64,000 nucleotides of DNA, taken from assembly GCA_022844205.1 (NCBI GenBank), contig JALHMF010000008.1:62001-126000 (forward strand). The letters run 5' to 3'. Position 1 is the stretch's first letter. Each line of letters opens with the position of its first letter. The DNA comes from Xanthobacteraceae bacterium (GTDB lineage: Bacteria > Pseudomonadota > Alphaproteobacteria > Rhizobiales > Xanthobacteraceae). This document shows, in pieces, positions 25,036 to 32,970 of the stretch. The position numbers and the translations under genes were made by a program. Under the pieces are notes generated by a model. That model had not been told where the DNA came from. It saw only the letters and a program-made list of their open reading frames with translations, and made no database searches.

Positions 25036-25454
25036 AAGCCGACCTTATTCTCCGGATCGGCACCAAGCTGCTCCTGCCCTTCATTCTATTGTTCGCGCTC
25101 TACGTGCAGTTCCACGGCGATTACGGCGCCGGCGGCGGCTTCCAGGCTGGCGTTATTTCCGCAGGCATGGTGATCCTGATCGGCATCACCTTCGGGCTTG
25201 AAACCGCCCAGCGCGTGGCGCCCAAGACGCTGGTCGAATTCATGGTCCCGCTCGGCGTCCTGATCTATGCCGGCACCGGCATCGCCGGCATGCTCGCCGG
25301 CAAGAACTTTCTCGACTACTCGGTATTCTCGTCGTTCGCCCCCAAGGGACGCGAGCGCGGCATCCTGTTCGTCGAGCTTGGCGTGCTGGTCACGGTGTCT
25401 AGCACCATGATTGCGCTGTTCTACGCCTTCGTCGAACGGGGGCGGCCGCAATGA
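25032..25454 (+). CDS. mrpB: Mrp-type cation/proton antiporter subunit B
   Basis: A 140-residue, four-helix MnhB/MrpB protein. The family motif FALYVQFHGDYGAGGGFQAG followed by a Gly-rich helix is present, and later GRERGILFVELGVLVTV. It overlaps the previous gene as ATGA at 25032 and the mrpC gene at 25451, so it is translationally coupled on both sides. Confidence 0.9.
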   Translation: MKADLILRIGTKLLLPFILLFALYVQFHGDYGAGGGFQAGVISAGMVILIGITFGLETAQRVAPKTLVEFMVPLGVLIYAGTGIAGMLAGKNFLDYSVFSSFAPKGRERGILFVELGVLVTVSSTMIALFYAFVERGRPQ

Positions 25455-25816
25455 AAGCGATCCAGACCTTCATCGATCACTACAACTACTTCATCACGAT
25501 CTTCCTGATGGTGGCGGGCCTCTACGTCGTGATCGCGCGCGGGAACATGGTGAAGAAGCTGATCGGCCTCTCCATCTTCCAGACCTCGGTCTATCTGCTC
25601 TACATCGCACCCGGAAAAATCATCGGCGGCACCGCGCCCATCATCGATCCGGCCTTCAAGGTCTATTCCAACCCGCTGCCGCACGTCCTGATCCTGACCG
25701 CCATCGTGGTCGGCGTCGCTACGCTGGCGCTCGGCCTTGCCCTCGTGGTCCGCATCAATGAGGCTTACGGCACCATCGAAGAAGACGAAATCTTCCGGCA
25801 GGACGGCGGGAAATGA
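25451..25816 (+). CDS. mrpC: Mrp-type cation/proton antiporter subunit C (NuoK-like)
   Basis: A 121-residue, three-helix protein related to NuoK of complex I. Signs are the GNMVKKLIGLSIFQTSVYLL helix, the turn SNPLPHVLILTAIVVGVA with the conserved PLPHxLxLTAIV pattern, and the acidic C-terminal tail. Overlaps its neighbours by ATGA at both ends. Confidence 0.92.
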   Translation: MKAIQTFIDHYNYFITIFLMVAGLYVVIARGNMVKKLIGLSIFQTSVYLLYIAPGKIIGGTAPIIDPAFKVYSNPLPHVLILTAIVVGVATLALGLALVVRINEAYGTIEEDEIFRQDGGK

Positions 25817-27306
25817 ATTCCATCTGGCCGCAGCTTCCTGCCTTGCAGATCGTGATCCCGCTTTTGGGCGCGGTGCTGGTCGCATTCTTGCGCCGCGGCT
25901 CACTGGCCTTTCTGGTCACGCTCGCCGTGAGCTGGCTGATGCCGTTCATCAGCGCGGCCTTGCTCTGGCAGACCATGACCACCGGCCCGATCAGCTATCA
26001 TCTTGGCGGATGGCCGCCGCCCATCGGGATTGAATACCGGATCGATGTGCTCGGCGGCTTCGTGCTGCTGCTCGTCTCCGGCGTCTCCGCGTTCATGATC
26101 CCGTTCGCGCGGCAGAGCGTCGAGCGCGAAATCCATCCGAGCAAGCATGCATGGTTCTACTGCATGTATCTTCTGTGCTTCACCGGCCTGCTCGGCATCA
26201 CGGTCACCGGCGACGCCTTCAACGCCTTCGTGTTCCTCGAAATCTCATCGCTCGCCACCTACACGATGATTGCGCTCGGTCATGACCGGCGCGCACTTCT
26301 CGCAGCCTTCCAGTACCTGATCATCGGCACCATCGGCGCAACGTTTTACGTAATCGGCGTCGGTTTCCTCTATCTCATCACCGGCACCCTGAATCTCGCC
26401 GATCTCGCAACGCGGCTCATTCCCGCCGCCGTCGAGAATCCTCCGGCGGTTTACGCCGCCCTCGCCTTCATCACCGTCGGCATCAGCCTCAAGCTGGCGC
26501 TTTTTCCGCTGCATACGTGGCTTCCAAATGCCTACGCCTATGCGCCCTCCTTCGTGACGGTATTCCTGTCGGCCACCGCAACCAAGGTCGCGATCTATCT
26601 GCTCGTCCGCTATTTCTTCTCGGTGTTCGGGGTCGCCATCGACTTCCGCGCCTTGCCTGTGACCGAAATCATGATCGCACTGTCGCTTGCGGCCATGTTC
26701 ATTGCATCCATCGTCGCCGTCTATGAGACGAACGTGAAGCGGATGCTGGCTTACTCGTCCGTTGCGCAGATCGGCTACATCACGCTCGGGATCGGACTCG
26801 CCAACCAGGCCGGCCTCACCGGCGGACTGACCCATCTCTTCAACCACGCGATCATGAAGGCTGCACTTTTCCTCGCCATCGGCGCGGTGGTCTACCGGAT
26901 CGGAAGCTGCAAGCTCGACGACCTCTCCGGCATCGGCAGGAAGATGCCGTTCACGATGATCGCCTTTGCGATTGCAGGCTTCGGCCTGATCGGTACTCCC
27001 GGCACCGCGGGCTTCATCTCCAAATGGTATCTCGCCCTTGGGGCGCTGGATCATGGGTGGTGGTTCCTGGTCGCACTGATTGTCGTCAGCTCCATGATCG
27101 CTGTCGTCTATGTCGGCCGCGTGCTGGAAGTCGTCTGGTTCCGCCCGACCGGCCCGAACCTGAAGGACGCGAAAGACCCGCCGTTCCTGATGATGATGCC
27201 GATCATCGCTTTCGCGGTGGCCACCGTTTATTTCGGCTTCGATACGCGGCTGACCGCGGGCATTTCCGAGACCGTCGCCAAGACGCTGATCGGAGGAATG
27301 CGGTGA
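25813..27306 (+). CDS. mrpD: Mrp-type cation/proton antiporter subunit D (NuoL/M/N-like)
   Basis: A 497-residue, 14-helix antiporter-like subunit. Key residues of the proton path are visible: the helix-5 Glu in FVFLEISSLATYTM, the helix-7 Lys in SLKLALFPLHTWLPNAY, a helix-8 Lys in SATATKVAIYLLVRY and the HLFNHAIMKAALF motif with the broken-helix His and Lys. This is the canonical MrpD of the operon. The stop overlaps the next gene as GTGA. Confidence 0.92.
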   Translation: MNSIWPQLPALQIVIPLLGAVLVAFLRRGSLAFLVTLAVSWLMPFISAALLWQTMTTGPISYHLGGWPPPIGIEYRIDVLGGFVLLLVSGVSAFMIPFARQSVEREIHPSKHAWFYCMYLLCFTGLLGITVTGDAFNAFVFLEISSLATYTMIALGHDRRALLAAFQYLIIGTIGATFYVIGVGFLYLITGTLNLADLATRLIPAAVENPPAVYAALAFITVGISLKLALFPLHTWLPNAYAYAPSFVTVFLSATATKVAIYLLVRYFFSVFGVAIDFRALPVTEIMIALSLAAMFIASIVAVYETNVKRMLAYSSVAQIGYITLGIGLANQAGLTGGLTHLFNHAIMKAALFLAIGAVVYRIGSCKLDDLSGIGRKMPFTMIAFAIAGFGLIGTPGTAGFISKWYLALGALDHGWWFLVALIVVSSMIAVVYVGRVLEVVWFRPTGPNLKDAKDPPFLMMMPIIAFAVATVYFGFDTRLTAGISETVAKTLIGGMR

Positions 27307-28772
27307 GCGCGATGTTCTCCCCGGAAACGCTGGTCTGGCTCGCTGTGGCGATCCCGCTTGCAGCCGCCCTGCTCATTCCCGTCTTTCACCGCGAGCCGAA
27401 TGTCCGCGAGACGGTGACGCTCACCGCCGCCGTGCTGCTGTTTCTGACAGTCGTATCGCTGCTCGCCCCCTTGCTCGGCGGCGCCCGCCCGGAAGTCGCC
27501 GGCATCCGCATCGCGACCGGGCTTTCGCTTTCGCTCAAGGTCGAGCCGCTCGGCATGCTGTTCGCGCTGATCGCGTCCGGCCTCTGGATCGTGAACTCGA
27601 TCTATTCCATCGGCTACATGCGCGGCAACGATGAACCGCGCCAGACCGGCTACTACATCTGCTTCGCGGTTGCGATTGCGAGCACGATGGGCATCGCCTT
27701 CGCGAAGAATCTCTTCACGCTGTTCCTGTTCTACGAAGCGCTGACCATTTCCACCTACCCGCTGGTCACCCACAAGCGCACGCCGGAAGCGTTCCGCTCG
27801 GGCCGCATCTATCTCGGCCTGCTGCTCGGCACCTCGATGCTGCTGTTCCTGCCCGCCATCATCGCGACCTGGGCGATTGCTGGCACGCTCGATTTCACGC
27901 CGGGTGGAATCCTCGCGGGCAAGACCGGCACGGGCGTGACCGCCGTGCTGCTGGCGCTGTATGCCTTCGGCATCGGCAAGGCGGCACTTATGCCGCTGCA
28001 TTTCTGGCTGCCGGCAGCGATGGTGGCGCCGACACCGGTCAGCGCGCTCCTGCACGCTGTCGCGGTCGTGAAGGCGGGCGTTTTCGCGATCCTGAAGATT
28101 GTCGTGATGATCTTCGGCATCGACAATCTTGCCTCCCTCGGCCAGTCCACCTGGCTCACGATTGTCGCGGGCACAACCGTGCTTGCGGCTTCGTTGGTAG
28201 CGCTGCGGCAGGACAATCTGAAAAAGCGCCTCGCCTATTCCACCGTCTCGCAGCTTTCCTACGTGATCCTCGGTGTTGCGATCCTCGCCCCGATCTCCGC
28301 CGTGGGAGCGGCCATGCACATCGCGGCCCACGCTGTGAGCAAGATCACGCTCTTCTTCGCCGCGGGCTCCATCTACACCGCCGCCCACAAATCCGAGATC
28401 AGCGAACTCGACGGGATCGGCCGCCGCATGCCGTGGACCATGGGCGCCTTCACCATCGGCGCGCTAAGCATGATTGGCATCCCGCCCACCGCCGGCTTCC
28501 TCGGCAAATGGTTCATGCTGACCGGCGCCATGCAGACCGCGAACTGGATCGCTCTCGGTGTGATCGTGGTGAGCACGGTCCTGAACGCCGCCTATTTCCT
28601 GCCCATCGTGTTCCGTGCTTTTTTCCGCGAGCCGCCGATGACAAGCCGTCCGCATGGCGAGGCGCCGCTGCCGATCGTAATCGCACTCACCGCAACGGCG
28701 GCCGGGACAATTCTTCTGTTCTTCTGCAGCGGAATCGCGCTGCAGCTCTCCAACCTGATGATCGCACGGTGA
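27303..28772 (+). CDS. Second NuoL/M-like antiporter subunit
   Basis: A 489-residue, 14-helix paralog of MrpD/NuoL. Proton-path residues are kept: LFLFYEALTISTYPL (helix-5 Glu), GIGKAALMPLHFWLPAAM (helix-7 Lys), HAVAVVKAGVFAILKI and the later HAVSKITLFFAAGS. It takes the place of the missing N-terminal MrpA/NuoL part in this operon (inference). The GTG at 27303 overlaps the mrpD stop in GTGA; an ATG at 27312 is the alternative start. Confidence 0.88.
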   Translation: MSAMFSPETLVWLAVAIPLAAALLIPVFHREPNVRETVTLTAAVLLFLTVVSLLAPLLGGARPEVAGIRIATGLSLSLKVEPLGMLFALIASGLWIVNSIYSIGYMRGNDEPRQTGYYICFAVAIASTMGIAFAKNLFTLFLFYEALTISTYPLVTHKRTPEAFRSGRIYLGLLLGTSMLLFLPAIIATWAIAGTLDFTPGGILAGKTGTGVTAVLLALYAFGIGKAALMPLHFWLPAAMVAPTPVSALLHAVAVVKAGVFAILKIVVMIFGIDNLASLGQSTWLTIVAGTTVLAASLVALRQDNLKKRLAYSTVSQLSYVILGVAILAPISAVGAAMHIAAHAVSKITLFFAAGSIYTAAHKSEISELDGIGRRMPWTMGAFTIGALSMIGIPPTAGFLGKWFMLTGAMQTANWIALGVIVVSTVLNAAYFLPIVFRAFFREPPMTSRPHGEAPLPIVIALTATAAGTILLFFCSGIALQLSNLMIAR

Positions 28773-28776
28773 CCCC

Positions 28777-29028
28777 ATGAAAGATCGCAGGAAAGATCAC
28801 TGGCTGGTGCGGAAGGACACGATCCGCAAGCTCTGGTGGCTGTTCGGCGCCATTCTCGCAGCGACGGTCGCCGCCGATTTCTTCGTCTATCACAAGGCCT
28901 ATTTCGGCATCGACGGCACCTTCGGCTTCGGCGCCTGGTTCGGCTTCCTCGCTTGCGTGCTGATGGTGCTGTTCGCCAAGGGCCTCGGCGTGTTCCTGAA
29001 ACGGCGGGATACTTACTATGACCGCTAG
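28777..29028 (+). CDS. Small membrane protein of the mrp operon, unknown
   Basis: An 83-residue protein with a charged N-terminus (KDRRKDHWLVRKDTIRKLWW), two hydrophobic helices and a charged C-terminus. It lies four bases after the second NuoL/M-like gene and overlaps the third by 11 bases, so it is part of the operon. It does not match an Mrp subunit I know; an accessory or assembly role is likely. Confidence 0.7.
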   Translation: MKDRRKDHWLVRKDTIRKLWWLFGAILAATVAADFFVYHKAYFGIDGTFGFGAWFGFLACVLMVLFAKGLGVFLKRRDTYYDR

Positions 29029-30703
29029 TTTCTTGCTCCAGCCATCCCTGATCCTGATTGCGGGTGGAATTTTCCTGCCGTTCCTTCCCATGCGCGCGCG
29101 GAACTTTGCGCTGCTCACTCTGCCGCTGCTCGCCCTCTATTTCATCTGGCAGTTGCCGGACGGAATTTCCTTGAAAGCAAAATTCGCTGGCTATGAACTC
29201 GCGATTACAAAAGCCGATGCGCTGTCGCGCCTGTTCGCCACCATTTTTGCGATCATGGCTTTCGCAGGCGCCATGTTCGCGCTCAATCAAGAACGTACGG
29301 CCGAACTTGCCGCGGCTTTCATTTACGCGGGCAGCGCCATCGGCGTCACCTTCGCGGGTGACCTCATCACTGTCTTCGTGTTCTGGGAGCTTATGGCCAT
29401 CGGCTCGACGCTGGTGCTGGTGAGCGCAGGACGCGGCGCCTATGGCTCGGCGCTGCGCTATGCCGCCATCCATTTTTTCGGGGGCGTGCTCCTGATGGCG
29501 GGCATTGCGGGCGAGATCGCCGCCACCGGCTCCATCGCCTTCAACAAGATGGCGCTCGACAGTTTCCCCCGTGTTCTCATCCTTGCGGGCTTCCTGCTTA
29601 ACGCGGGAGCGCCGCCTCTCTCTGCATGGCTGCCCGATGCGTATCCGGAAAGCTCGTGGAGCGGTATGGTGTTTCTCTCCGCCTTCACCACGAAGACCGC
29701 AGTCTATGTGCTGCTGCGCGGATTCCCCGGCACTGAGCTACTGATCTATGTCGGCCTGTTCATGGTGTTTTACGGGATCATCTACGCGATCCTCGAGAAC
29801 GACATGCGGCGCATCCTCGCATACTCGATCGTAAACCAGGTCGGTTTCATGGTCACCGGCATCGGTATCGGCTCCGAGATAGCGCTGAACGGTGCCGCCG
29901 CGCACGCTTTCACCCACATCATCTACAAGGCGTTGCTGCTGATGTCGGCGGGCTCGGTGCTCTACATGACCGGCAAGCGCAAATGCACGGATCTGGGTGG
30001 CCTGTTCCGCACCATGCCGCTGACCGCCATCTGCGGCATTATCGGCGCCCTTTCGATTTCGTCGTTCCCGCTCACTTCGGGTTTTGTCTCGAAGTCCATG
30101 ATCTCGGACGGGGCCGCCAGCGCGCAGCTCGCCTTCGTCTGGTTCATGCTCGCGGCGGCTTCGGCTGGCGTGTTCCTGCACGCCGGCATCAAGTTCCCCT
30201 GGTTCGTGTTCTTCCAGAAAGACTCCGGCCTGCGGCCGAGCGAGCCGCCCTTGAACATGAAGCTGGCGATGATCTTCTTTGCTTTCCTCTGCATCGCTAT
30301 CGGCATTTGGCCGGAGCCGCTCTATGCGCTCTTGCCGTTCAAGGTGAACTATGTGCCCTACACGGCAAGCCACGTCGTGTTCTACCTGCAGCTTCTCCTG
30401 TTCTCCGGCCTCGCCTTCTTCCTGATGCTCGGCTGGTTAAAGCGTACGATGACCATCACGCTGGACACCGACTGGTTCTGGCGTGGTGGCGGGCGCCGGT
30501 TCATGAAACGGCTGGATATTGCCGCAGGCGATGCTTGGAACCGGCTGGAGAAGTGGAGCCGCGACCGGGCGCGGGATTTCGCCCGGCTACTGCGGACCCA
30601 CCACGGCCCCGCCGGCTTGCTTTCCCGCTCAACGCCAACCGGGGCCATGGCGTTCTGGACCACGGTGATGCTGGCCGCTTACCTGATCCTGTCCCAGTTC
30701 TGA
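29018..30703 (+). CDS. Third NuoM/MrpD-like subunit, divergent
   Basis: A 561-residue paralog of MrpD/NuoM with a C-terminal extension of about 80 residues that contains a basic amphipathic stretch and a final helix. The helix-5 Glu is kept (FVFWELMAIGS) and so is the helix-8 Lys (AFTTKTAVYVLLR) and the HAFTHIIYKALLLM motif. But where relatives have a helix-7 Lys and the P-L-H-x-W turn, it reads NAGAPPLSAWLPDAYPES: Asn195 replaces Lys and Ser replaces His. This subunit may therefore be structural rather than a proton pump. It ends the operon. Confidence 0.85.
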   Translation: MTASFLLQPSLILIAGGIFLPFLPMRARNFALLTLPLLALYFIWQLPDGISLKAKFAGYELAITKADALSRLFATIFAIMAFAGAMFALNQERTAELAAAFIYAGSAIGVTFAGDLITVFVFWELMAIGSTLVLVSAGRGAYGSALRYAAIHFFGGVLLMAGIAGEIAATGSIAFNKMALDSFPRVLILAGFLLNAGAPPLSAWLPDAYPESSWSGMVFLSAFTTKTAVYVLLRGFPGTELLIYVGLFMVFYGIIYAILENDMRRILAYSIVNQVGFMVTGIGIGSEIALNGAAAHAFTHIIYKALLLMSAGSVLYMTGKRKCTDLGGLFRTMPLTAICGIIGALSISSFPLTSGFVSKSMISDGAASAQLAFVWFMLAAASAGVFLHAGIKFPWFVFFQKDSGLRPSEPPLNMKLAMIFFAFLCIAIGIWPEPLYALLPFKVNYVPYTASHVVFYLQLLLFSGLAFFLMLGWLKRTMTITLDTDWFWRGGGRRFMKRLDIAAGDAWNRLEKWSRDRARDFARLLRTHHGPAGLLSRSTPTGAMAFWTTVMLAAYLILSQF

Positions 30704-30721
30704 GGCCACGGAAATTTGATT

Positions 30722-30761
30722 GGCGGGCGCGCAGCCGGGACCGGGCCCGGCGTTCCCCGCC
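30722..30761 (+). other. GC-rich hairpin after the mrp operon
   Basis: An outer stem GGCGGG/CCCGCC (30722-30727 with 30756-30761) encloses the palindrome CCGGGCCCGG (30741-30750). It lies 18 bases after the last gene of the operon. There is no T run, so it is not a standard rho-independent terminator, but it could protect or end the long message. Confidence 0.3.
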
Positions 30762-30882
30762 TGTAAACCGCCACCATCCGTGCTAATACTGACAATATCC
30801 CCCGTCTAAAATAGGCTTGCCCGGCAGGGCGGCGGTTCTGTCGGCAAGGCGCGCAGCGTCGTGGGTTCATTGGAGGAAGAGA

Positions 30883-31713
30883 ATGAAGAGTTCGCAGTCC
30901 CTTATCCGTTCGCTCGCGGTATCGCTCCTCGCGGCGACGGTTGCATTCAATTTTGCGCTGGCGCAAACGGCTCAGCCCAAGGAAGAAGAATTCGTCCCGC
31001 AGTCCGGACAGGCCGGTAAGGACGTTGTCTGGGTGCCGACGCCTCAGGCGCTCGTCGACAAGATGCTCGACATGGCCAAGGTGACGGCGAGCGACATCGT
31101 CTATGACCTCGGCTCCGGCGACGGCCGCACCGTGATCACGGCTGCCAAGCGCGGCGCCACCGCCATCGGCATCGAATACAATCCGAAGATGGTCGAGCTT
31201 GCCAGGCGCAACGCCGAGAAGGAAGGCATGGGCGGCAAGGCCGTCTTCATCGAGGGCGACATCTTCAAGGAAGACTTCTCGAAGGCGACCGTGCTGACGC
31301 TGTTCCTGCTGCCGAGCCTCAACGTACAGCTTCGCCCGACCATCCTCGACATGAAGCCCGGCACCCGCGTCGCCTCCAACTCCTTCGATATGGGCGACTG
31401 GGAAGCCGACGTATCCTTCAACGCCGAAGGCGAATGCCATTCCTGGTGCCGCGCGCATTACTGGATGGTACCGGCCAAGGTCGAGGGCACCTGGAAGATG
31501 GATGGCGGGGAACTCGCGATCACCCAGAAGTACCAAAATCTTTCCGGCACCCTGAAGAACGGCAACGTGGTGGCGCCCCTCATGAACGCCAAGATGACCG
31601 GCGAGGAAATCGTCTTCACCGCCGGCGGCAAGGAATACACCGGCAAGGTCAACGGCAACACGATGGCAGGCACGATCAAGGACGGCGGCGCATGGAAAGC
31701 CACCAAGGGCTGA
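30883..31713 (+). CDS. Exported SAM-methyltransferase-like protein with C-terminal extra domain
   Basis: A 276-residue protein. A clear signal peptide (MKSSQSLIRSLAVSLLAATV, cleavage near ALA-QTAQ) is followed by a class I methyltransferase fold: VWVPTPQALVDKMLDMAKV, motif I VYDLGSGDGRTVITAA, motif II IGIEYNPKMVELARRNAE, an acidic GDIF after strand 4, and TVLTLFLLP. This type of DOT1-like domain with VPTPxxLVxxML is common as single-domain proteins. After about residue 195 comes an unrelated beta-rich segment (about 80 residues) with Gly-Lys-rich strands. An exported enzyme would not meet cytoplasmic SAM, so its real role is unclear. GGAGGA precedes the ATG and a strong terminator follows. 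Confidence 0.8.
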   Translation: MKSSQSLIRSLAVSLLAATVAFNFALAQTAQPKEEEFVPQSGQAGKDVVWVPTPQALVDKMLDMAKVTASDIVYDLGSGDGRTVITAAKRGATAIGIEYNPKMVELARRNAEKEGMGGKAVFIEGDIFKEDFSKATVLTLFLLPSLNVQLRPTILDMKPGTRVASNSFDMGDWEADVSFNAEGECHSWCRAHYWMVPAKVEGTWKMDGGELAITQKYQNLSGTLKNGNVVAPLMNAKMTGEEIVFTAGGKEYTGKVNGNTMAGTIKDGGAWKATKG

Positions 31714-31738
31714 TCGCATCGTTCCCTTCGATACAGAG

Positions 31739-31768
31739 AAAGGCGGAGCGAAAGTTCCGCCTTTTTTT
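31739..31768 (+). terminator. Rho-independent terminator after the exported methyltransferase gene
   Basis: Nine-base stem AAAGGCGGA / TCCGCCTTT (31739-31747 with 31756-31764), eight-base loop, then a T run to about 31768. It lies 25 bases after the stop. Confidence 0.9.
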
Positions 31769-31919
31769 GTTCGGTCAGCGAAACGGATTCTCGATTTCCG
31801 CCAATTTTCGGGCGGCGGCGCCCGTCTCCGTCCAGAAACAGGCCTGAATCCTGCCTTGCTGTTCAATCAATCAGCTTTCCGCGATTCACTTCGTTGCGGT
31901 ATGAACATGCGGGGAATCC

Positions 31920-32663
31920 ATGTTTGTCCGTTATCCGGTGCTTGCCGTTGCTGTGCTCCTGTTCGCGCTGTCATGCGCGCACGTATCGGCGCAGGATCAG
32001 CCCGATGCGCGCAAGCAGTTGTTCGCCGAGCTGACGGCAATCGAGAAGATCGCGCGCGAGCGGCCGCTCGAACCCGCCGAATGGGAAAAGCTCGCGAAGC
32101 TCGAGGATGCCGCCGCCGAACAGATCAGGCTTGCCGAGAAGAAGCAGGCAGAGCTGGACCAGTCCGGTAAAGCCGAACTGTATCGTCTGTTTGTCCGCGC
32201 CTCCCGGCTCGAAGCCGCGGAAAAAACAAAAACGATCACGCCCGAGCAGTCTGCGGAAAAGGCGCGTATCGCCACGGAGATTTTCCGGCTTGCGGAACCG
32301 CTCTTGCAGGCGCGTCGAAATGAATTATCCGGCAAGAAGGACGCTGGCGAGGATCTTTCCCTGCGGGAGACGGCCATCCTCGATGGCCTCACGCGCTGGC
32401 ATGCCCCCGCCGGCGAGGTGACGGCTTCGTTGCCGGACGATCCGGCGATGGAAGCGCCGCGCATGGACCTGCAGCAGCTCATCTGGATCGAGCAGATCGC
32501 AATCATGGAGACGCAAGGAACGGTACGGCGCGACCTGCGGCTCAAGGATCAGCTTGCGGAAATCTATCGCTGGATAGAGCGGCGCGCGGAAAGCCAGGAA
32601 GGCGACGGCCGGGAAGAAGCGAAGCGGCGCCTGTCGCTCTGGAAAGCGAAGCGGCGCGAATAG
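31920..32663 (+). CDS. Exported helical protein, unknown
   Basis: A 247-residue protein with a signal peptide (YPVLAVAVLLFALSCAHVSA, cleavage near SAQ-DQ). The mature part is almost all charged helix, rich in Ala, Glu, Arg and Leu with heptad-like spacing, for example EPAEWEKLAKLEDAAAEQIR, suggesting coiled coils. No family is recognised. It stands alone: a terminator lies 150 bases upstream and a hairpin 22 bases downstream. Confidence 0.6.
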   Translation: MFVRYPVLAVAVLLFALSCAHVSAQDQPDARKQLFAELTAIEKIARERPLEPAEWEKLAKLEDAAAEQIRLAEKKQAELDQSGKAELYRLFVRASRLEAAEKTKTITPEQSAEKARIATEIFRLAEPLLQARRNELSGKKDAGEDLSLRETAILDGLTRWHAPAGEVTASLPDDPAMEAPRMDLQQLIWIEQIAIMETQGTVRRDLRLKDQLAEIYRWIERRAESQEGDGREEAKRRLSLWKAKRRE

Positions 32664-32684
32664 CCGCCCTGCCCCGAAAGGGTC

Positions 32685-32712
32685 GGGGGAGGGACGACCA
32701 AGTACCTCCCCC
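32685..32712. terminator. Hairpin after the exported helical protein gene
   Basis: A perfect 8-bp stem GGGGGAGG/CCTCCCCC (32685-32692 with 32705-32712) with a 12-base loop, about 22 bases after the stop. There is no T run, so termination is possible but not certain. Confidence 0.4.
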
Positions 32713-32715
32713 CGC

Positions 32716-32739
32716 GACTTCGATCCCGACTTCGATCCC
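32716..32739. repeat. 12-bp tandem repeat, two copies
   Basis: GACTTCGATCCC occurs twice head to tail (32716-32727 and 32728-32739), right after the hairpin. No function is evident. Confidence 0.8.
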
Positions 32740-32925
32740 AAGCAATTCAGACCGACGCCGGTTCGTTTTGGGCATTTGACTCGCGGGCACCCGCTCCGTG
32801 CAATTGCATGCCATGCGCTATTAAATGCCTATAATTAGGCTTGTTTTGTCCTGCCTCGCTTCGAGCCTTGGCGTATCAAACTGGCCGAGTGGACTTGGCC
32901 CGCACGCCAGCGTCATTTCAGCTCG

Positions 32926-32950
32926 GGAACACCCCCGCCGCTGCGCCGTT
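32926..32950 (+). promoter_or_regulatory. EcfG/RpoE2-type promoter of the debranching-enzyme gene
   Basis: GGAAC at 32926-32930, 16 bases, then CGTT at 32947-32950. This is an exact match to the general-stress sigma factor (EcfG, RpoE2) promoter known from rhizobia. Transcription would begin near 32957, about 14 bases before the ATG. Confidence 0.65.
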
Positions 32951-32970
32951 AGCCCGGTAACCCGGAGCCC

